From JAWXBR01 sp046595995 (GTDB lineage: Bacteria; Bacteroidota; Ignavibacteria; Kapaibacteriales; Kapaibacteriaceae), in NCBI GenBank assembly GCA_046595995.1, contig JBKJNB010000131.1, forward strand, positions 4,405-68,404: a stretch of 64,000 nt of DNA, written 5' to 3'. Made by a program: the position numbers and the translations under genes. Shown one piece after another: positions 14,890 to 23,812 of the stretch (position 1 is the stretch's first letter; each line of letters begins with the position of its first letter). The notes beneath the pieces were generated by a model. It saw only the letters and a list, made by a program, of their open reading frames with translations. It was not told the origin of the DNA and did no database searches.

Positions 14890-16011
14890 ATGGAAATCAA
14901 TCAGCCCAATAACTCAACAAAACCTACCGACGAAGCAATCGCGGCGGTAAACAACATTCCGTCCGAAGATGTAACCACATCGTCAGCCGGTGCAGCGAAC
15001 GAAGGCGAGTCTTATGGGGCCTTCGTACGACGTCAGTTTCGCAAGAGTACATTCGGCACCATTAGCGTCTGGATTGTATGCATCCTCGCTTCTGTCGCCA
15101 TCTTCGCTGACTTTCTTGCAAACGACAAACCAATCGTTGCCTCTAACAACGGCACCATCATCTTCCCTGTAATAAAGAGCTATGGTGTGGGGCTCGGCTT
15201 CGCCGAATGGGGCAAAGACTACGTAAATGTTGAATGGAAAGACCTTCAGTACGATTGGGCTGTGTTTCCACCAATTCCGTTCTCGCCCTCAACAACAGAC
15301 AAACGCCTGGTATCGCTTAAAGACCGCTCACCAAGCTGGAACCACTTCCTCGGAACCGATGATATCGGTCGTGATGTGTTCGCAGGTCTCATTCATGGCT
15401 CGCGCTACGCTTTATCTATTGGCTTCATAGCAATGGGCATTGCTTCTGTCATTGGCATCTTCATCGGTGCCATTGCAGGATTCTTCGGTGGACGCATCGA
15501 TCTGCTTGCCTCGCGCCTTATCGAAATCGTTATAACCTTTCCGCGCTTCTTCCTCATCATTACCATTGTCGCAATGGTTGAGCAAGGCGGGCTGTGGCTG
15601 ATTATGGGACTTATCGGCATAACGGGCTGGACGAGTATCGCGCGCTTTATGCGTGGCGAGGTATTACGCATTCGTAACCTCGATTACATTAGCTCAGCAA
15701 CTGCTCTCGGATTCTCTACACCCCGCATTATCCTTCGGCACATCATGCCAAACGCCATTGCACCCGTTATGATCTACGTTGCATTTGGAATTGTAGCCGC
15801 AATTCTATTAGAGAGCGCGTTGTCGTTTCTCGGCTTTGGTGTTCCACCGACGGTGGTAACGTGGGGCAGCGTATTGTTCAAAGCACGCTCAAGTACCTAC
15901 TCATGGTGGCTTGCTGTTTTCCCAGGCTTACTAATCTTTATTACAGTCAGCGCATTTCAGCTCATCGGCGATGCTTTGCGTGACGCGACAGATCCACGCT
16001 TGCGGGCGTGA
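14890..16011 (+). CDS. Peptide/nickel-type ABC transporter permease (DppC/OppC family)
   Basis: Second permease of the pair, 373 residues. A polar N-terminal tail of about 55 residues precedes the OppC N-terminal segment (RKSTFGTISVWIVCILASVA). Marks: HFLGTDDIGRDVFAGLIHGSRYAL, the coupling region ISSATALGFSTPRIILRHIMPNA, and ALSFLGFGVPP. It starts one base after the stop of the first permease, so the two form one translational unit. The extra loop between the first and second membrane segments is longer than usual. The stop codon lies in the loop of a strong hairpin. Confidence 0.92.
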   Translation: MEINQPNNSTKPTDEAIAAVNNIPSEDVTTSSAGAANEGESYGAFVRRQFRKSTFGTISVWIVCILASVAIFADFLANDKPIVASNNGTIIFPVIKSYGVGLGFAEWGKDYVNVEWKDLQYDWAVFPPIPFSPSTTDKRLVSLKDRSPSWNHFLGTDDIGRDVFAGLIHGSRYALSIGFIAMGIASVIGIFIGAIAGFFGGRIDLLASRLIEIVITFPRFFLIITIVAMVEQGGLWLIMGLIGITGWTSIARFMRGEVLRIRNLDYISSATALGFSTPRIILRHIMPNAIAPVMIYVAFGIVAAILLESALSFLGFGVPPTVVTWGSVLFKARSSTYSWWLAVFPGLLIFITVSAFQLIGDALRDATDPRLRA

Positions 16012-16018
16012 GCCCGCA
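16001..16018 (+). terminator. Hairpin enclosing the permease stop codon
   Basis: TGCGGGC-GTGA-GCCCGCA: seven-base arms with the stop codon in the loop. No T run follows, so it may protect or end the message in another way. Confidence 0.4.
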
Positions 16019-16066
16019 GACCAAGTCTTAAGCTGCCTACTGCGTTTGGTGCCTACAGCGCGGGGT

Positions 16067-17386
16067 TTATTTGCTGATAACGAAGCGCTGTAAGTAGACT
16101 GCATTGCCTGAGCTCGTCATAACAGCGTTGTACGCGCCGCTGGCAAGTGTCGGAAGGTTCAGTCCGCCCGGCAATTCGCTTACTGTTGTCTGGCCTTGTG
16201 CGACCATCCGACCATTGTTGTCGAAGATTTGCCAGTCGATTACGGCCGAAGGCACAAGAGACTCAAAAGTAAGCTGACCGAGCTTGGTAGATACAGACGA
16301 CATGTTTGTGTACTCGGTACCAACCGCAGCGCCGTCAAAAACCGACAACGGCAGAAGAATGAGTCCGAGTTGCGTTGTCACCAACGCTGTACTGCGATTG
16401 AGTGTTGTAATACCCAATGCTTCAACATCGTTCGTAATGCCCTCGACGTTTCCAAAGAAGCGATACTTCGTGGCCTTCTTGTCCTTCAGCGAGATTACGC
16501 CGTTATCGGCGGACATCAGTAGAACATTGCCCGCCATCATTGCGCCAGTAATGCGCCATCCCATATCACCGAGTGGAATGTATTCCGTTTGTTCAGAAGC
16601 CTCATCATACGTAACGACAAACGAAGGCTGTGTCACACTGCGTTCGGTCGATGCTTGATAGATGCAATAGTACTTGCCGCCATTGCCCTTCAATACGAAT
16701 GCAGGCGGAGCGGTAAGGGGCATTCCGGCTGGCGCGGGAATATGGCGGACGTTGCCTTCTGCACGCACGCGAACGAGGCAACGCTCGTTGCCGTTGCGCG
16801 ATGCAAAGAGGTACGACCCATCGGAAAGCTTCGTACCGTTGCTAAAAGCAAACTGAGACGTGGTGTCGCGGTACAGTTCGCGGCGATCAGTGGCGGTAAT
16901 GAGTTCGATTGATGTGTGTGGCTGTATCAACATGCCTGACGATGTCGACATATCCGAAGTGGAGTTAATACACGCAAAAACACCGCGAGCTTCTTCGTAC
17001 GGCGTAAGGTGATGCACTTGGCTATGGCGTCCAGTCTGTTTGGTCGAGATCTTCGTCCAGCCGGCATCGCTTTGATACGCCATCTCGTCTTTCGACCCTA
17101 CCCACACCCTATCACCACTCACGGTAATCGCTGTCGGAAGATAATTGTCGTACGGAATACGACCCTGTTCGTTGGGCAAAGACTGTAGGACCCACTTTTG
17201 GGGAAATGTCTTCAGTTCGTATGAGTTATTGTCGCCAGCAACGGCGATAAACATGGCGCCACCAGACGCACGAATGACAGGACTCAATAAGCCCCTTGCA
17301 TACCCCATCGATGCCGCACTTACAACACCCTTGTCTTGCGCAACAGCAGCGGAAAGGCAAAGCAGAAAAACGATGATTGTTTTCAT
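16067..17386 (-). CDS. Secreted beta-propeller-like protein with type IX sorting domain
   Basis: 439 residues. Signal peptide MKTIIVFLLCLSAAVAQD; body with repeated short strands such as SGDRVWVGSKDEMAYQ and GNVLLMSADNGVISLKD, which look like propeller blades. The last 75 residues (VIDWQIFDNNGRMVAQGQTT then LASGAYNAVMTSSGNAVYLQ) are a clear type A C-terminal sorting domain. Expected fate: export by Sec, passage through type IX secretion, cleavage of the tail and surface attachment. Biological role unknown. Stands between the convergent permease operon and the Ntn-like gene. Confidence 0.75.
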   Translation of the reverse strand: MKTIIVFLLCLSAAVAQDKGVVSAASMGYARGLLSPVIRASGGAMFIAVAGDNNSYELKTFPQKWVLQSLPNEQGRIPYDNYLPTAITVSGDRVWVGSKDEMAYQSDAGWTKISTKQTGRHSQVHHLTPYEEARGVFACINSTSDMSTSSGMLIQPHTSIELITATDRRELYRDTTSQFAFSNGTKLSDGSYLFASRNGNERCLVRVRAEGNVRHIPAPAGMPLTAPPAFVLKGNGGKYYCIYQASTERSVTQPSFVVTYDEASEQTEYIPLGDMGWRITGAMMAGNVLLMSADNGVISLKDKKATKYRFFGNVEGITNDVEALGITTLNRSTALVTTQLGLILLPLSVFDGAAVGTEYTNMSSVSTKLGQLTFESLVPSAVIDWQIFDNNGRMVAQGQTTVSELPGGLNLPTLASGAYNAVMTSSGNAVYLQRFVISK

Positions 17387-17412
17387 GGTTCGCTCGCAAT
17401 CGTGAACGTAGG

Positions 17413-18132
17413 TTAGGCGTGCAACTCTTTGCGTTGCACCCAGATCGCCTCATTGGGTTTGATCACCAGAACGTCGATGGGTCCGCCGACGGTCTTGGGT
17501 CGAGGCTGAAATCTGATGGCGTCTATTGTCGACCGAACAGCAAATATGCAGAAATCGATAGCATCTTGGAGTGTAAAGAACTGCCAGGGGATGTGATGCT
17601 GTGGCAACACCATCTCCTGACCCCCCGCTTGATTGAGCGAAGCCATTGGTAACAATAGACGTTGCAGGATATCACCTTCACCTCCCCACGACGCTCCAGG
17701 CAGGCCTTGGGGGTTGAGTAAGTTGGTCGTACCAGCTGCCACATTTACATCCCAGATGCGCTGCACCGCAGACCCATCCTTGCGTGAATAACCTGCGACA
17801 TGAAACTGCGTGGTAGGTGCCGGCTGAAAACGGGCGAAGTATTCGAGGAGCATTTTAGGCACTTCGTCTACCTCCACACCTTTGCCGATTAGGTGTTCCT
17901 GCATGAACGATTCGATGTGGCCTCCGAGGGGCACCCCTTGCACGTCAGCCGCACCGAAGGTCGAAATGCCAACGCGGTCTGCCAGGAATGTCTTGTAATT
18001 CGAATCAGACTGTCCGACAGCCATCTGCACGACCTGATTGGTCCCTTGCTGTGTAGACGCGTTAAGCGTTAATCGGCTGTCACTGGCAAGGACAATGCCT
18101 TCGCGTACATACATGGTAATTACAAACGACAT
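17413..18132 (-). CDS. Ntn-hydrolase-like (proteasome-fold) protein
   Basis: About 239 residues starting MSFVITMYVREGIVLASDSR. The opening strand-turn-strand with SDSR and the later GAADVQGVPLGGHIESF resemble the alpha-beta-beta-alpha sandwich of proteasome and HslV subunits. There is no processed N-terminal threonine right after the start, so catalysis is uncertain. The start 28 codons into the open frame was chosen because it begins the family-like strand. It follows GNAT and pdxH genes on the same strand after a 32-base gap. Function not known; similarity to the proteasome fold is my reading of the pattern. Confidence 0.55.
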   Translation of the reverse strand: MSFVITMYVREGIVLASDSRLTLNASTQQGTNQVVQMAVGQSDSNYKTFLADRVGISTFGAADVQGVPLGGHIESFMQEHLIGKGVEVDEVPKMLLEYFARFQPAPTTQFHVAGYSRKDGSAVQRIWDVNVAAGTTNLLNPQGLPGASWGGEGDILQRLLLPMASLNQAGGQEMVLPQHHIPWQFFTLQDAIDFCIFAVRSTIDAIRFQPRPKTVGGPIDVLVIKPNEAIWVQRKELHA

Positions 18133-18164
18133 TCGGTCTCCTGATGAAAACAACTCCGTTGGCC

Positions 18165-18692
18165 TTAAAACAATTCCTTTGACATTACCACACTTCGGTA
18201 ATTCGTAACGTCCCACTGCACGTGACCTATCTGGCGATATTGGCGTGCGGCGTAATAATCGATAAGATCGATGGCGTTCTCCGCTGTGTCCAGAGCTAAT
18301 TCACGTGCGCCCTGCAGTCGTGCAAAGTGTTCTGCAAAATCCACGAGTAATGATCCAATGCCAATTCCTTGACAGTTCGGGTCGACTGCGAATTGACCAA
18401 AATGCCAGACGCCCTCAACAGTGTACCAGGAGCATGGATTGTCTTGCAGAGTATCGTAGATAGTAACTGTTGCAATTATCTTGTCGCAAGCAATAGCTAC
18501 AAATCCGTGTCCAGAATTGAATCGCTCGCGTGTTGCAGCTTCGTCTTGAAATGAAGCATAAAACCGCATGCCGTCGTCTGCTAGTGGCTTATACGCACGA
18601 TGCAGAAGTGTCGTGATGGCGGCAATGTCATCAGTCGAGCACACAGGACGGATGTGCACATCGGTCAGGGATATAGTCTCACCAAGCCCCAT
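18165..18692 (-). CDS. GNAT-family N-acetyltransferase
   Basis: 175 residues with the acetyl-CoA-binding signature of GNAT enzymes: strand ending in WHFGQFAVDPNCQ followed by the pyrophosphate loop QGIGIGSLLVDFAE, and the late helix IDLIDYYAARQYRQIG. Target amine unknown. Its first codons overlap the end of pdxH by 28 bases, so expression is coupled to the pyridoxal-phosphate salvage gene. Cytoplasmic. The family assignment is sure and the substrate is not. Confidence 0.88.
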   Translation of the reverse strand: MGLGETISLTDVHIRPVCSTDDIAAITTLLHRAYKPLADDGMRFYASFQDEAATRERFNSGHGFVAIACDKIIATVTIYDTLQDNPCSWYTVEGVWHFGQFAVDPNCQGIGIGSLLVDFAEHFARLQGARELALDTAENAIDLIDYYAARQYRQIGHVQWDVTNYRSVVMSKELF

Positions 18693-19300
18693 TCCTGACC
18701 CTTACAGATGTAAGCAATGCGATCATGCAATCGCGAAGGACGTCCTTGCCAGAATTCGAAGTAATCGGGTACGACACGATATCCACCCCATGTTGTGGGT
18801 AGTGGTACAATGCCATCTGCGTGTTGCGCCATGAGTTCTTCGACGCGGCGCTCGAGGTCGACGCGTGATGAGAGGACTTTGCTCTGCTCAGAGGCGGTAG
18901 CGCCGATGCAACTTTCGAACGGACGTGATGCCCAGTAGGCTTCAGAGATGCTTCGCTCTATTTGCTCGACGCGACCTTCTATGCGCACTTGACGTTCGAG
19001 CTCTGGCCAGAAAAACACAAGAGACGCAAATGGATGCACCGAAAGATCTTGTCCCTTGCGACTCTGGTAGTTCGTGAAGAAGACAACGCCTGTATCGATA
19101 GACTTCGCGAGAACAATGCGCGAAGACGGACGTCCCTCGCCATTCACTGTCGACACCGTCATGGCTGTGGGTTCGTACACCTGTGCGACAATGGCATCGC
19201 CGAGCCACATCGAGACCTGCTTGAGTGGGTCTGCTGCAACGGTCTCCTCCGAGAGTTCGGCGCGAGTGTATTCGCGACGTATGGTGGCGAGATCATTCAT
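18665..19300 (-). CDS. pdxH: Pyridoxamine/pyridoxine 5'-phosphate oxidase
   Basis: FMN enzyme that makes pyridoxal 5'-phosphate with release of H2O2; 211 residues. Marks: IRREYTRAELSEE, DPLKQVSMWL, RPSSRIVLAKSID, FFTNYQSRKGQDL (FMN site), VRIEGRVEQI, and the C-terminal signature PDYFEFWQGRPSRLHDRI. The chosen ATG lies only four bases downstream of TATCTTTG, so this gene probably has a leaderless transcript although it also follows the M1 peptidase gene directly. It supplies the cofactor used by the aminotransferase at 2.8 kb, among others. Confidence 0.95.
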   Translation of the reverse strand: MNDLATIRREYTRAELSEETVAADPLKQVSMWLGDAIVAQVYEPTAMTVSTVNGEGRPSSRIVLAKSIDTGVVFFTNYQSRKGQDLSVHPFASLVFFWPELERQVRIEGRVEQIERSISEAYWASRPFESCIGATASEQSKVLSSRVDLERRVEELMAQHADGIVPLPTTWGGYRVVPDYFEFWQGRPSRLHDRIAYICKGQEWGLVRLYP

Positions 19301-21363
19301 TGCACAAAGATACGCGTAGTGGTACTGCCCCACTGCGACGTTAGTACCGCAACATACGCACCGGATGAAAGCTGCGTGTTGCTTATACGCACGACGTTCT
19401 CCGCTACATCAATGATTTGCTTCCAGACTTCTTGTCCGCGGATGTCGAGAAGCCGGAGCGTAGTGTGTACAGGCGCGTTGCCAATGCCCAGAATGATGTC
19501 GGCATTAGCGGGGACGGGATTCGCGCCAACCACACGTAGTGTCGGACATTGCGTGCATTCGACTTGAGTATTCGCTTTTGAATCGGGCCCGACGCCAACC
19601 GTTACGTCCGTAATGCTCTCATGCAGCGTTAACATGTTCGGGTCGAACTGTATGCTATCGATTGCGAACGATCCATCGATTGTAAAACTGGTGGTACGTT
19701 CTTTCATGATGAAATCTCGTTCGGCGACTACTACTCCGTTGCTGTACAAGCGGAGACCCACGAGCGCATGAAACACGTTCGGGATGTTATCACCGGTCTG
19801 TACCTGGTCGACATGCACACGTAATTGTTCGCCGTTGTCGTTGGTGGTTTGTAAGCGAACCCAAAAGACTGGATGTCCGCGCTGCACAAGCCACTGGTCG
19901 AAGAATGTGTTCCATTGAATGGGTGGATTCGGAATCTGCTCTTTCCAAAAACTTTCAAACTGAGCGGTCTGAATAGACTGGCCTCGGTATGTCTTGAAAT
20001 ACAACTGTAGTGTCGTAAAAAACTGCTCGTCGCCGAGCATGCGCCGCATCATGTGGTAGATCCAACTGGCCTTGGCGTACGTCGTTGCTTCGTTAAATAA
20101 GTTTCCAATTGGTATGTCCCACACGGAAGGTGCGTTCTGGCCTTGTTCCATATACTTCGAACGTCGCCGCATCATCTGTGCTCGGTATCCCGCTGCCCCT
20201 TCGATATGCTCACGCCACAGTGCTTCAGAAAACGTTGCGCCGCCCTCATTAAGCCAGATATCGCCCCACGTTGCGCAAGTGACAAGGTCACCCAACCACT
20301 GATGTCCGAGTTCGTGTGCGTATCCGACCTCGATGTTTCCTTCGAGCCATTTCCTCGACACCGTCGTCATGGTTTGATGCTCCATGCCGCCAATGTTGAT
20401 GGGGTGAACGGCTACATGGCCGTACGTCGTAAACGGATACCGTCCGAACCTCGGCTCAAACGCCGCAAACATTGCCGGTATGTTTCGCACTGCGTACGGC
20501 GCCTTGAATACGCCTGCCTCGTCAGTATCCCAGTGGAAGTTTCGAATTGGTACTCCAGTACCATCGGCTCGTGAATAGAGCTGATATAGTTGTGTAAACT
20601 TCGAAGCGTTCATCGTAAAGAGGTACGGCGGCATCACGTCGGGCGATGACCACACGTCAATCCTAGCAGTGTCGCCGTCGAGCGTTGTGCGCAGGAGTTC
20701 GCCATTAGACACAAGGCGATTGCCGTTGGGAACACGCGCTCGCGCTCGAAAGAAGGCTTTGTCGTTTGGCACGTCGTTGCACGGAAACCAGCGCCGTGAA
20801 TTCTCTGGCTGGCTAAACGTGAAAGCAATGGGATACGCGCCTTGAGCTTCCGTTAGTTCTTTGCCATTAACGACGACGAGACCACCACCTGGCACACGAT
20901 TCACGGTATAAACGATGTGCAGTGAAAGTGTATCACCAATACGCAGCGCGAACGGTGGCGTAATGCGTTGCCTTCCCTTCGATCGACGTAGGGTTGCACG
21001 GCTACCATTCACGAACGCAGACGTTATGTCGATTGTGAACAGATCCGCATGTAGTGGAACGCTCGTGAGCGTGTCAGTAAGCACAACCAGACGAATGTCG
21101 ACTGTTGCGTTAAAAGCTGCTGGTGTTTCTTCGTCCGTGCCAAGGCGTACGAGTCCGTCATAAAGATCGAGGAACACATCGTACGACAACACATCGATGT
21201 CGCGTTCGAGGCTCTTGAGTGGAATGTTCTGAAGTGTCTCGCATGCGAGCTTTGGCGTACGAACACCAACGGCCTCATGAAAAAGCTCTTTGTCTTCTTG
21301 CGCCGGTGAGAGCGGAGGTACAAGCAGAGCGAGAACAAAGAAGACTGAAATTAATCGAACCAT
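19297..21363 (-). CDS. M1-family aminopeptidase with type IX sorting domain
   Basis: Secreted zinc metallopeptidase, 688 residues. Signal peptide MVRLISVFFVLALLVPPLSP. An N-terminal beta domain precedes the catalytic domain: exopeptidase motif IGGMEH near residue 325, zinc site HELGHQ near 350 and, 18 residues on, the third ligand in LNEGG. A late beta region follows and the last 80 residues (TLRLLDIRGQEVWKQI, LSSGAYVAVLTSQW) form a sorting domain. It trims N-terminal residues from peptides outside the cell or at the surface. The gene starts ten bases after the hydrolase gene and ends just before pdxH. Confidence 0.93.
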   Translation of the reverse strand: MVRLISVFFVLALLVPPLSPAQEDKELFHEAVGVRTPKLACETLQNIPLKSLERDIDVLSYDVFLDLYDGLVRLGTDEETPAAFNATVDIRLVVLTDTLTSVPLHADLFTIDITSAFVNGSRATLRRSKGRQRITPPFALRIGDTLSLHIVYTVNRVPGGGLVVVNGKELTEAQGAYPIAFTFSQPENSRRWFPCNDVPNDKAFFRARARVPNGNRLVSNGELLRTTLDGDTARIDVWSSPDVMPPYLFTMNASKFTQLYQLYSRADGTGVPIRNFHWDTDEAGVFKAPYAVRNIPAMFAAFEPRFGRYPFTTYGHVAVHPINIGGMEHQTMTTVSRKWLEGNIEVGYAHELGHQWLGDLVTCATWGDIWLNEGGATFSEALWREHIEGAAGYRAQMMRRRSKYMEQGQNAPSVWDIPIGNLFNEATTYAKASWIYHMMRRMLGDEQFFTTLQLYFKTYRGQSIQTAQFESFWKEQIPNPPIQWNTFFDQWLVQRGHPVFWVRLQTTNDNGEQLRVHVDQVQTGDNIPNVFHALVGLRLYSNGVVVAERDFIMKERTTSFTIDGSFAIDSIQFDPNMLTLHESITDVTVGVGPDSKANTQVECTQCPTLRVVGANPVPANADIILGIGNAPVHTTLRLLDIRGQEVWKQIIDVAENVVRISNTQLSSGAYVAVLTSQWGSTTTRIFVQ
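19305..19312 (-). promoter_or_regulatory. -7 promoter element four bases from the pdxH start
   Basis: TATCTTTG on the minus strand, exact TAnnTTTG match, with four bases between it and the pdxH ATG. It lies in the last codons of the M1 peptidase gene, so pdxH-GNAT can be transcribed separately. Confidence 0.5.
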
Positions 21364-21373
21364 AATAACACTC

Positions 21374-22327
21374 TCACGCCCCGTGAGGTCCGGTGCGCGG
21401 CAAGGGGGCTTTGTTGCGCACATAATTGTCCATCCACCAACGTATATCTGTATACGACTCTGCCCGACGTCCTGCTAAAACATGGTCGGCGTTGTCGTAG
21501 ACGATCAGTTTGTACGGATGATGTATGCGCTGCAATTCCATTGCAAGCATCAGCGAATGTTGCGGATCTACGCGTCGGTCACCAGAGCCGTGCATAATGA
21601 GCAGAGGAGTGGTAGTCGCGAGCTTGTTTGCCCACAACAGCACCGACCTTTGTTCAGCTTCCGTCTGCTCTATTGCTCCAACGGGCAGAAGTTTCGTCAT
21701 GGTACGCCGGATATACGCGGAACTCTCTGTGGTGTGCAGCATTGTTGGTGCACCAAACGTCACTGCCGCACGAAATCGCTGGGTCCGCGTAAGCATCATG
21801 TACGCAATCATTCCGCCCCGACTGCCACCGATGAGTCCGATGCGGCTGGCATCGACGTCGGGCATTGCATCAAGCAGTGGCAATAGGTTCATAGCATCGT
21901 CGGCATCGCCAGAGCCCCATTCTTCAGCCCCTTCGCTGCCACCCACACCACGATAATTCGAAGCCACACAGACGTAGCCCCAGGAGGCGAAGAGTCCGCA
22001 GATAGACATAGCGCCGAGTGCAGACAGGGCGCCTTTCGGACCCGTTCCGCCTCGGTTAAAAACAATCGCTGGCGAGCCCGTTGTCGGCTCTGCGTTTGCG
22101 GTAGATGCGTTTGCGGTAGATGCGTTTGGGGGATAAGGGGCTTCCGCAAGGGGCGGAAGTGCGCGGAAGCCTTTGATGCGGAGTCCGTGACTCGCGTATG
22201 TAATTTCTTCGAGTCTGACTGCGGCATATCGCTCATACGCAAGACTCGACATCGCACGTTTCGCCATGCGCATAGCGCTGTCGGGTGGTGGTATTAACCT
22301 CGCATCAAGCAGTTCACCGTCAGTCAC
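21374..22327 (-). CDS. Alpha/beta hydrolase, prolyl-oligopeptidase-like (S9)
   Basis: 317 residues with an S9-type serine hydrolase domain and no signal peptide. Seen: RGGTGPKGAL oxyanion region, ASNYRGVGGSEGAEEWG, nucleophile elbow GGSRGGMIAY, acid in MHGSGDRRVDP, and catalytic histidine in DNADHVLAG. Missing is the N-terminal propeller of true prolyl oligopeptidases. The start is GTG, overlapping the upstream stop as GTGA. Near residue 70 the sequence NASTANASTANAE is coded by two tandem 15-base units, a local expansion. Likely a peptidase or esterase; the substrate is unknown. Confidence 0.85.
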   Translation of the reverse strand: MTDGELLDARLIPPPDSAMRMAKRAMSSLAYERYAAVRLEEITYASHGLRIKGFRALPPLAEAPYPPNASTANASTANAEPTTGSPAIVFNRGGTGPKGALSALGAMSICGLFASWGYVCVASNYRGVGGSEGAEEWGSGDADDAMNLLPLLDAMPDVDASRIGLIGGSRGGMIAYMMLTRTQRFRAAVTFGAPTMLHTTESSAYIRRTMTKLLPVGAIEQTEAEQRSVLLWANKLATTTPLLIMHGSGDRRVDPQHSLMLAMELQRIHHPYKLIVYDNADHVLAGRRAESYTDIRWWMDNYVRNKAPLPRTGPHGA

Positions 22328-23640
22328 TGCTTATACCGCTCGCGGTATTTTTTTGAAAGGCGTGTGTGGCGATTGTCAAGATCAACTTCTTTACCATCGA
22401 TAAAGGCGATTTCTACGTTTTGCGTTTTGCCATCGAGGGCATTACCGGTACTCACAAACAATGTAGCGCTCTTGCCCTGTTCGATACTGCCGTACGATCC
22501 ATCGATGCCAAAAATCTGTGCTGGCCACAACGTAATGGCCTTTTCGGCGTCGGCCTCGGCGAGTCCGTATGCGATTGCAGTACCAGCATTAAACGCAAGG
22601 TTGCGTTGCTGCCACGAGCCACCATCGGTAAGTGCAAAAGGAATGTTTGCTGCAGCTAGCTTCGACGGAAGCGTATACGCATCGTCATACCCATCTTCGT
22701 CATGCGACGGCAGCGAGTGTACACGCCGTAACAAGATGCCGACCTTCTCACGTTGCAACTCGTTTAGCATTAGCGGAGCTTCGGTGGCACCCGCAATAAT
22801 CATGCGTAGGCTGAATGTACGTTTGAATTCGAGTGCAGCTTCCATCTGCAGACGTGTAGATGCAAATACCAGCACCGGAAGGTCCTGTTCGAACACGGCA
22901 CGCATCGATTCATAGCGAATATCACGCCGGTTAGAATCTACATTGTTACGTTGTGCGTTCGAATACGCACGGGCTTCGCGGAAGAGGTCTTTGATTGCAC
23001 GAATGTTAGCGTCGATTGCTTTCTTCTGTTCTTCGGGAGACTTCTTCATCCACCATGCGGTGACGATGTGCATTGAAGGCCAGTTGAGTACCATTGCGCT
23101 GCGCGGTTGTACTGCTATGTCCTCACGAGTCCAGCCATCCAGACGCATAAGCGACGACATCCCGGCAACCAGACCGCCTTCGGGGACAACGTTGGCAAGA
23201 AGCACACCGTTGGAGCGGACCGTTGGGATAAGATCACTGTCGGGATTGTATGCAGTTTCCGCTCTTGCATTAGGATTGACATCTCCGACTTCGACCATGT
23301 CGCGTGTGGCACGAACTGCATCGACCTCTACGAGACCCAGCGACGTAGCCGAAGAGATGAAGCCGGGATAGATATGCTTTCCGGTACAGTCTACGACGCG
23401 GGCATTGGCAGGCACCGCAGCATTTGCTCCCACGGCAACGATGCGTCCGCGGTCAAACACAACCGTTGCCCTCTGAAGTGTTCCTGCTGAAACCGTGTGT
23501 ACGATGCCGTTTATTAAGGCGACGGGCTTCGTCTGAGCACGTCCGGGTATCTCCTCGCCCGCAACCAACGCAATCGGAGCAAGTACAGCAATAACGCAGA
23601 AGACGTGTCGAAGTACGTTGGGCAAGGGGCTTAAAATCAT
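22324..23640 (-). CDS. Exported amidohydrolase-like protein lacking metal ligands
   Basis: About 438 residues. Signal peptide MILSPLPNVLRHVFCVIAVL. It follows the plan of the imidazolonepropionase-like amidohydrolases: VALINGIVHTVSAG, GRIVAVG, then GKHIYPGFISSATSLGLVEV. In active enzymes the last block is PGxIDxHxH; here the HxH pair is absent, and the C-terminal Asp block reads LTDGGSWQQRNLAF. The end (YGSIEQGKSATLFVSTGNAL) is normal. It may be a non-catalytic or altered member, a type known among Bacteroidota exported proteins. It is coupled to the hydrolase gene by a GTGA overlap and preceded by a long structured leader. Confidence 0.75.
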   Translation of the reverse strand: MILSPLPNVLRHVFCVIAVLAPIALVAGEEIPGRAQTKPVALINGIVHTVSAGTLQRATVVFDRGRIVAVGANAAVPANARVVDCTGKHIYPGFISSATSLGLVEVDAVRATRDMVEVGDVNPNARAETAYNPDSDLIPTVRSNGVLLANVVPEGGLVAGMSSLMRLDGWTREDIAVQPRSAMVLNWPSMHIVTAWWMKKSPEEQKKAIDANIRAIKDLFREARAYSNAQRNNVDSNRRDIRYESMRAVFEQDLPVLVFASTRLQMEAALEFKRTFSLRMIIAGATEAPLMLNELQREKVGILLRRVHSLPSHDEDGYDDAYTLPSKLAAANIPFALTDGGSWQQRNLAFNAGTAIAYGLAEADAEKAITLWPAQIFGIDGSYGSIEQGKSATLFVSTGNALDGKTQNVEIAFIDGKEVDLDNRHTRLSKKYRERYKQ

Positions 23641-23804
23641 GCTTGTTGAGATGCCATTGTTTGCGTTAGGACCTGCCTGAAGTGCGTTAGGACTTGCCGG
23701 ATGTGAGATACCCCTAGACGTCACCACTCGTCTAGGGGCACTCCCCTTCTCACCTTTCACCACCACTACTAAAGGAGGTCAGTCCACTACGTAGGGTACA
23801 TCGG
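23641..23804 (-). promoter_or_regulatory. Long structured mRNA leader of the amidohydrolase operon
   Basis: Between the TATCTTTG element and the ATG lie about 160 bases. The RNA can form CCCCTAGACG-8-CGTCTAGGGG (23711-23720 with 23729-23738) enclosed by GTGAGA/TCTCAC (23703-23708 with 23748-23753). Nearer the ATG come two 21-base tandem copies. A five-base-spaced ATG followed by three codons and TAG sits at the very start. I recognise no known riboswitch class. Confidence 0.45.
23662..23703. repeat. 21-base tandem duplication in the leader
   Basis: Positions 23662-23682 and 23683-23703 are similar units beginning TGCGTTAGGAC, with a few mismatches in the second half. Confidence 0.6.
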
Positions 23805-23812
23805 CAAAGATA
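23805..23812 (-). promoter_or_regulatory. -7 promoter element of the amidohydrolase operon
   Basis: TATCTTTG on the minus strand, exact TAnnTTTG match, upstream of the amidohydrolase, hydrolase and M1 peptidase genes. Confidence 0.45.

Noticed and set aside
23770..23781. CTAAAGGAGGT, complementary to the 3' end of 16S rRNA
   Set aside because: No other rRNA sequence surrounds it, so it is not an rRNA gene end; on the leader strand it reads as an anti-SD-like stretch, probably chance.
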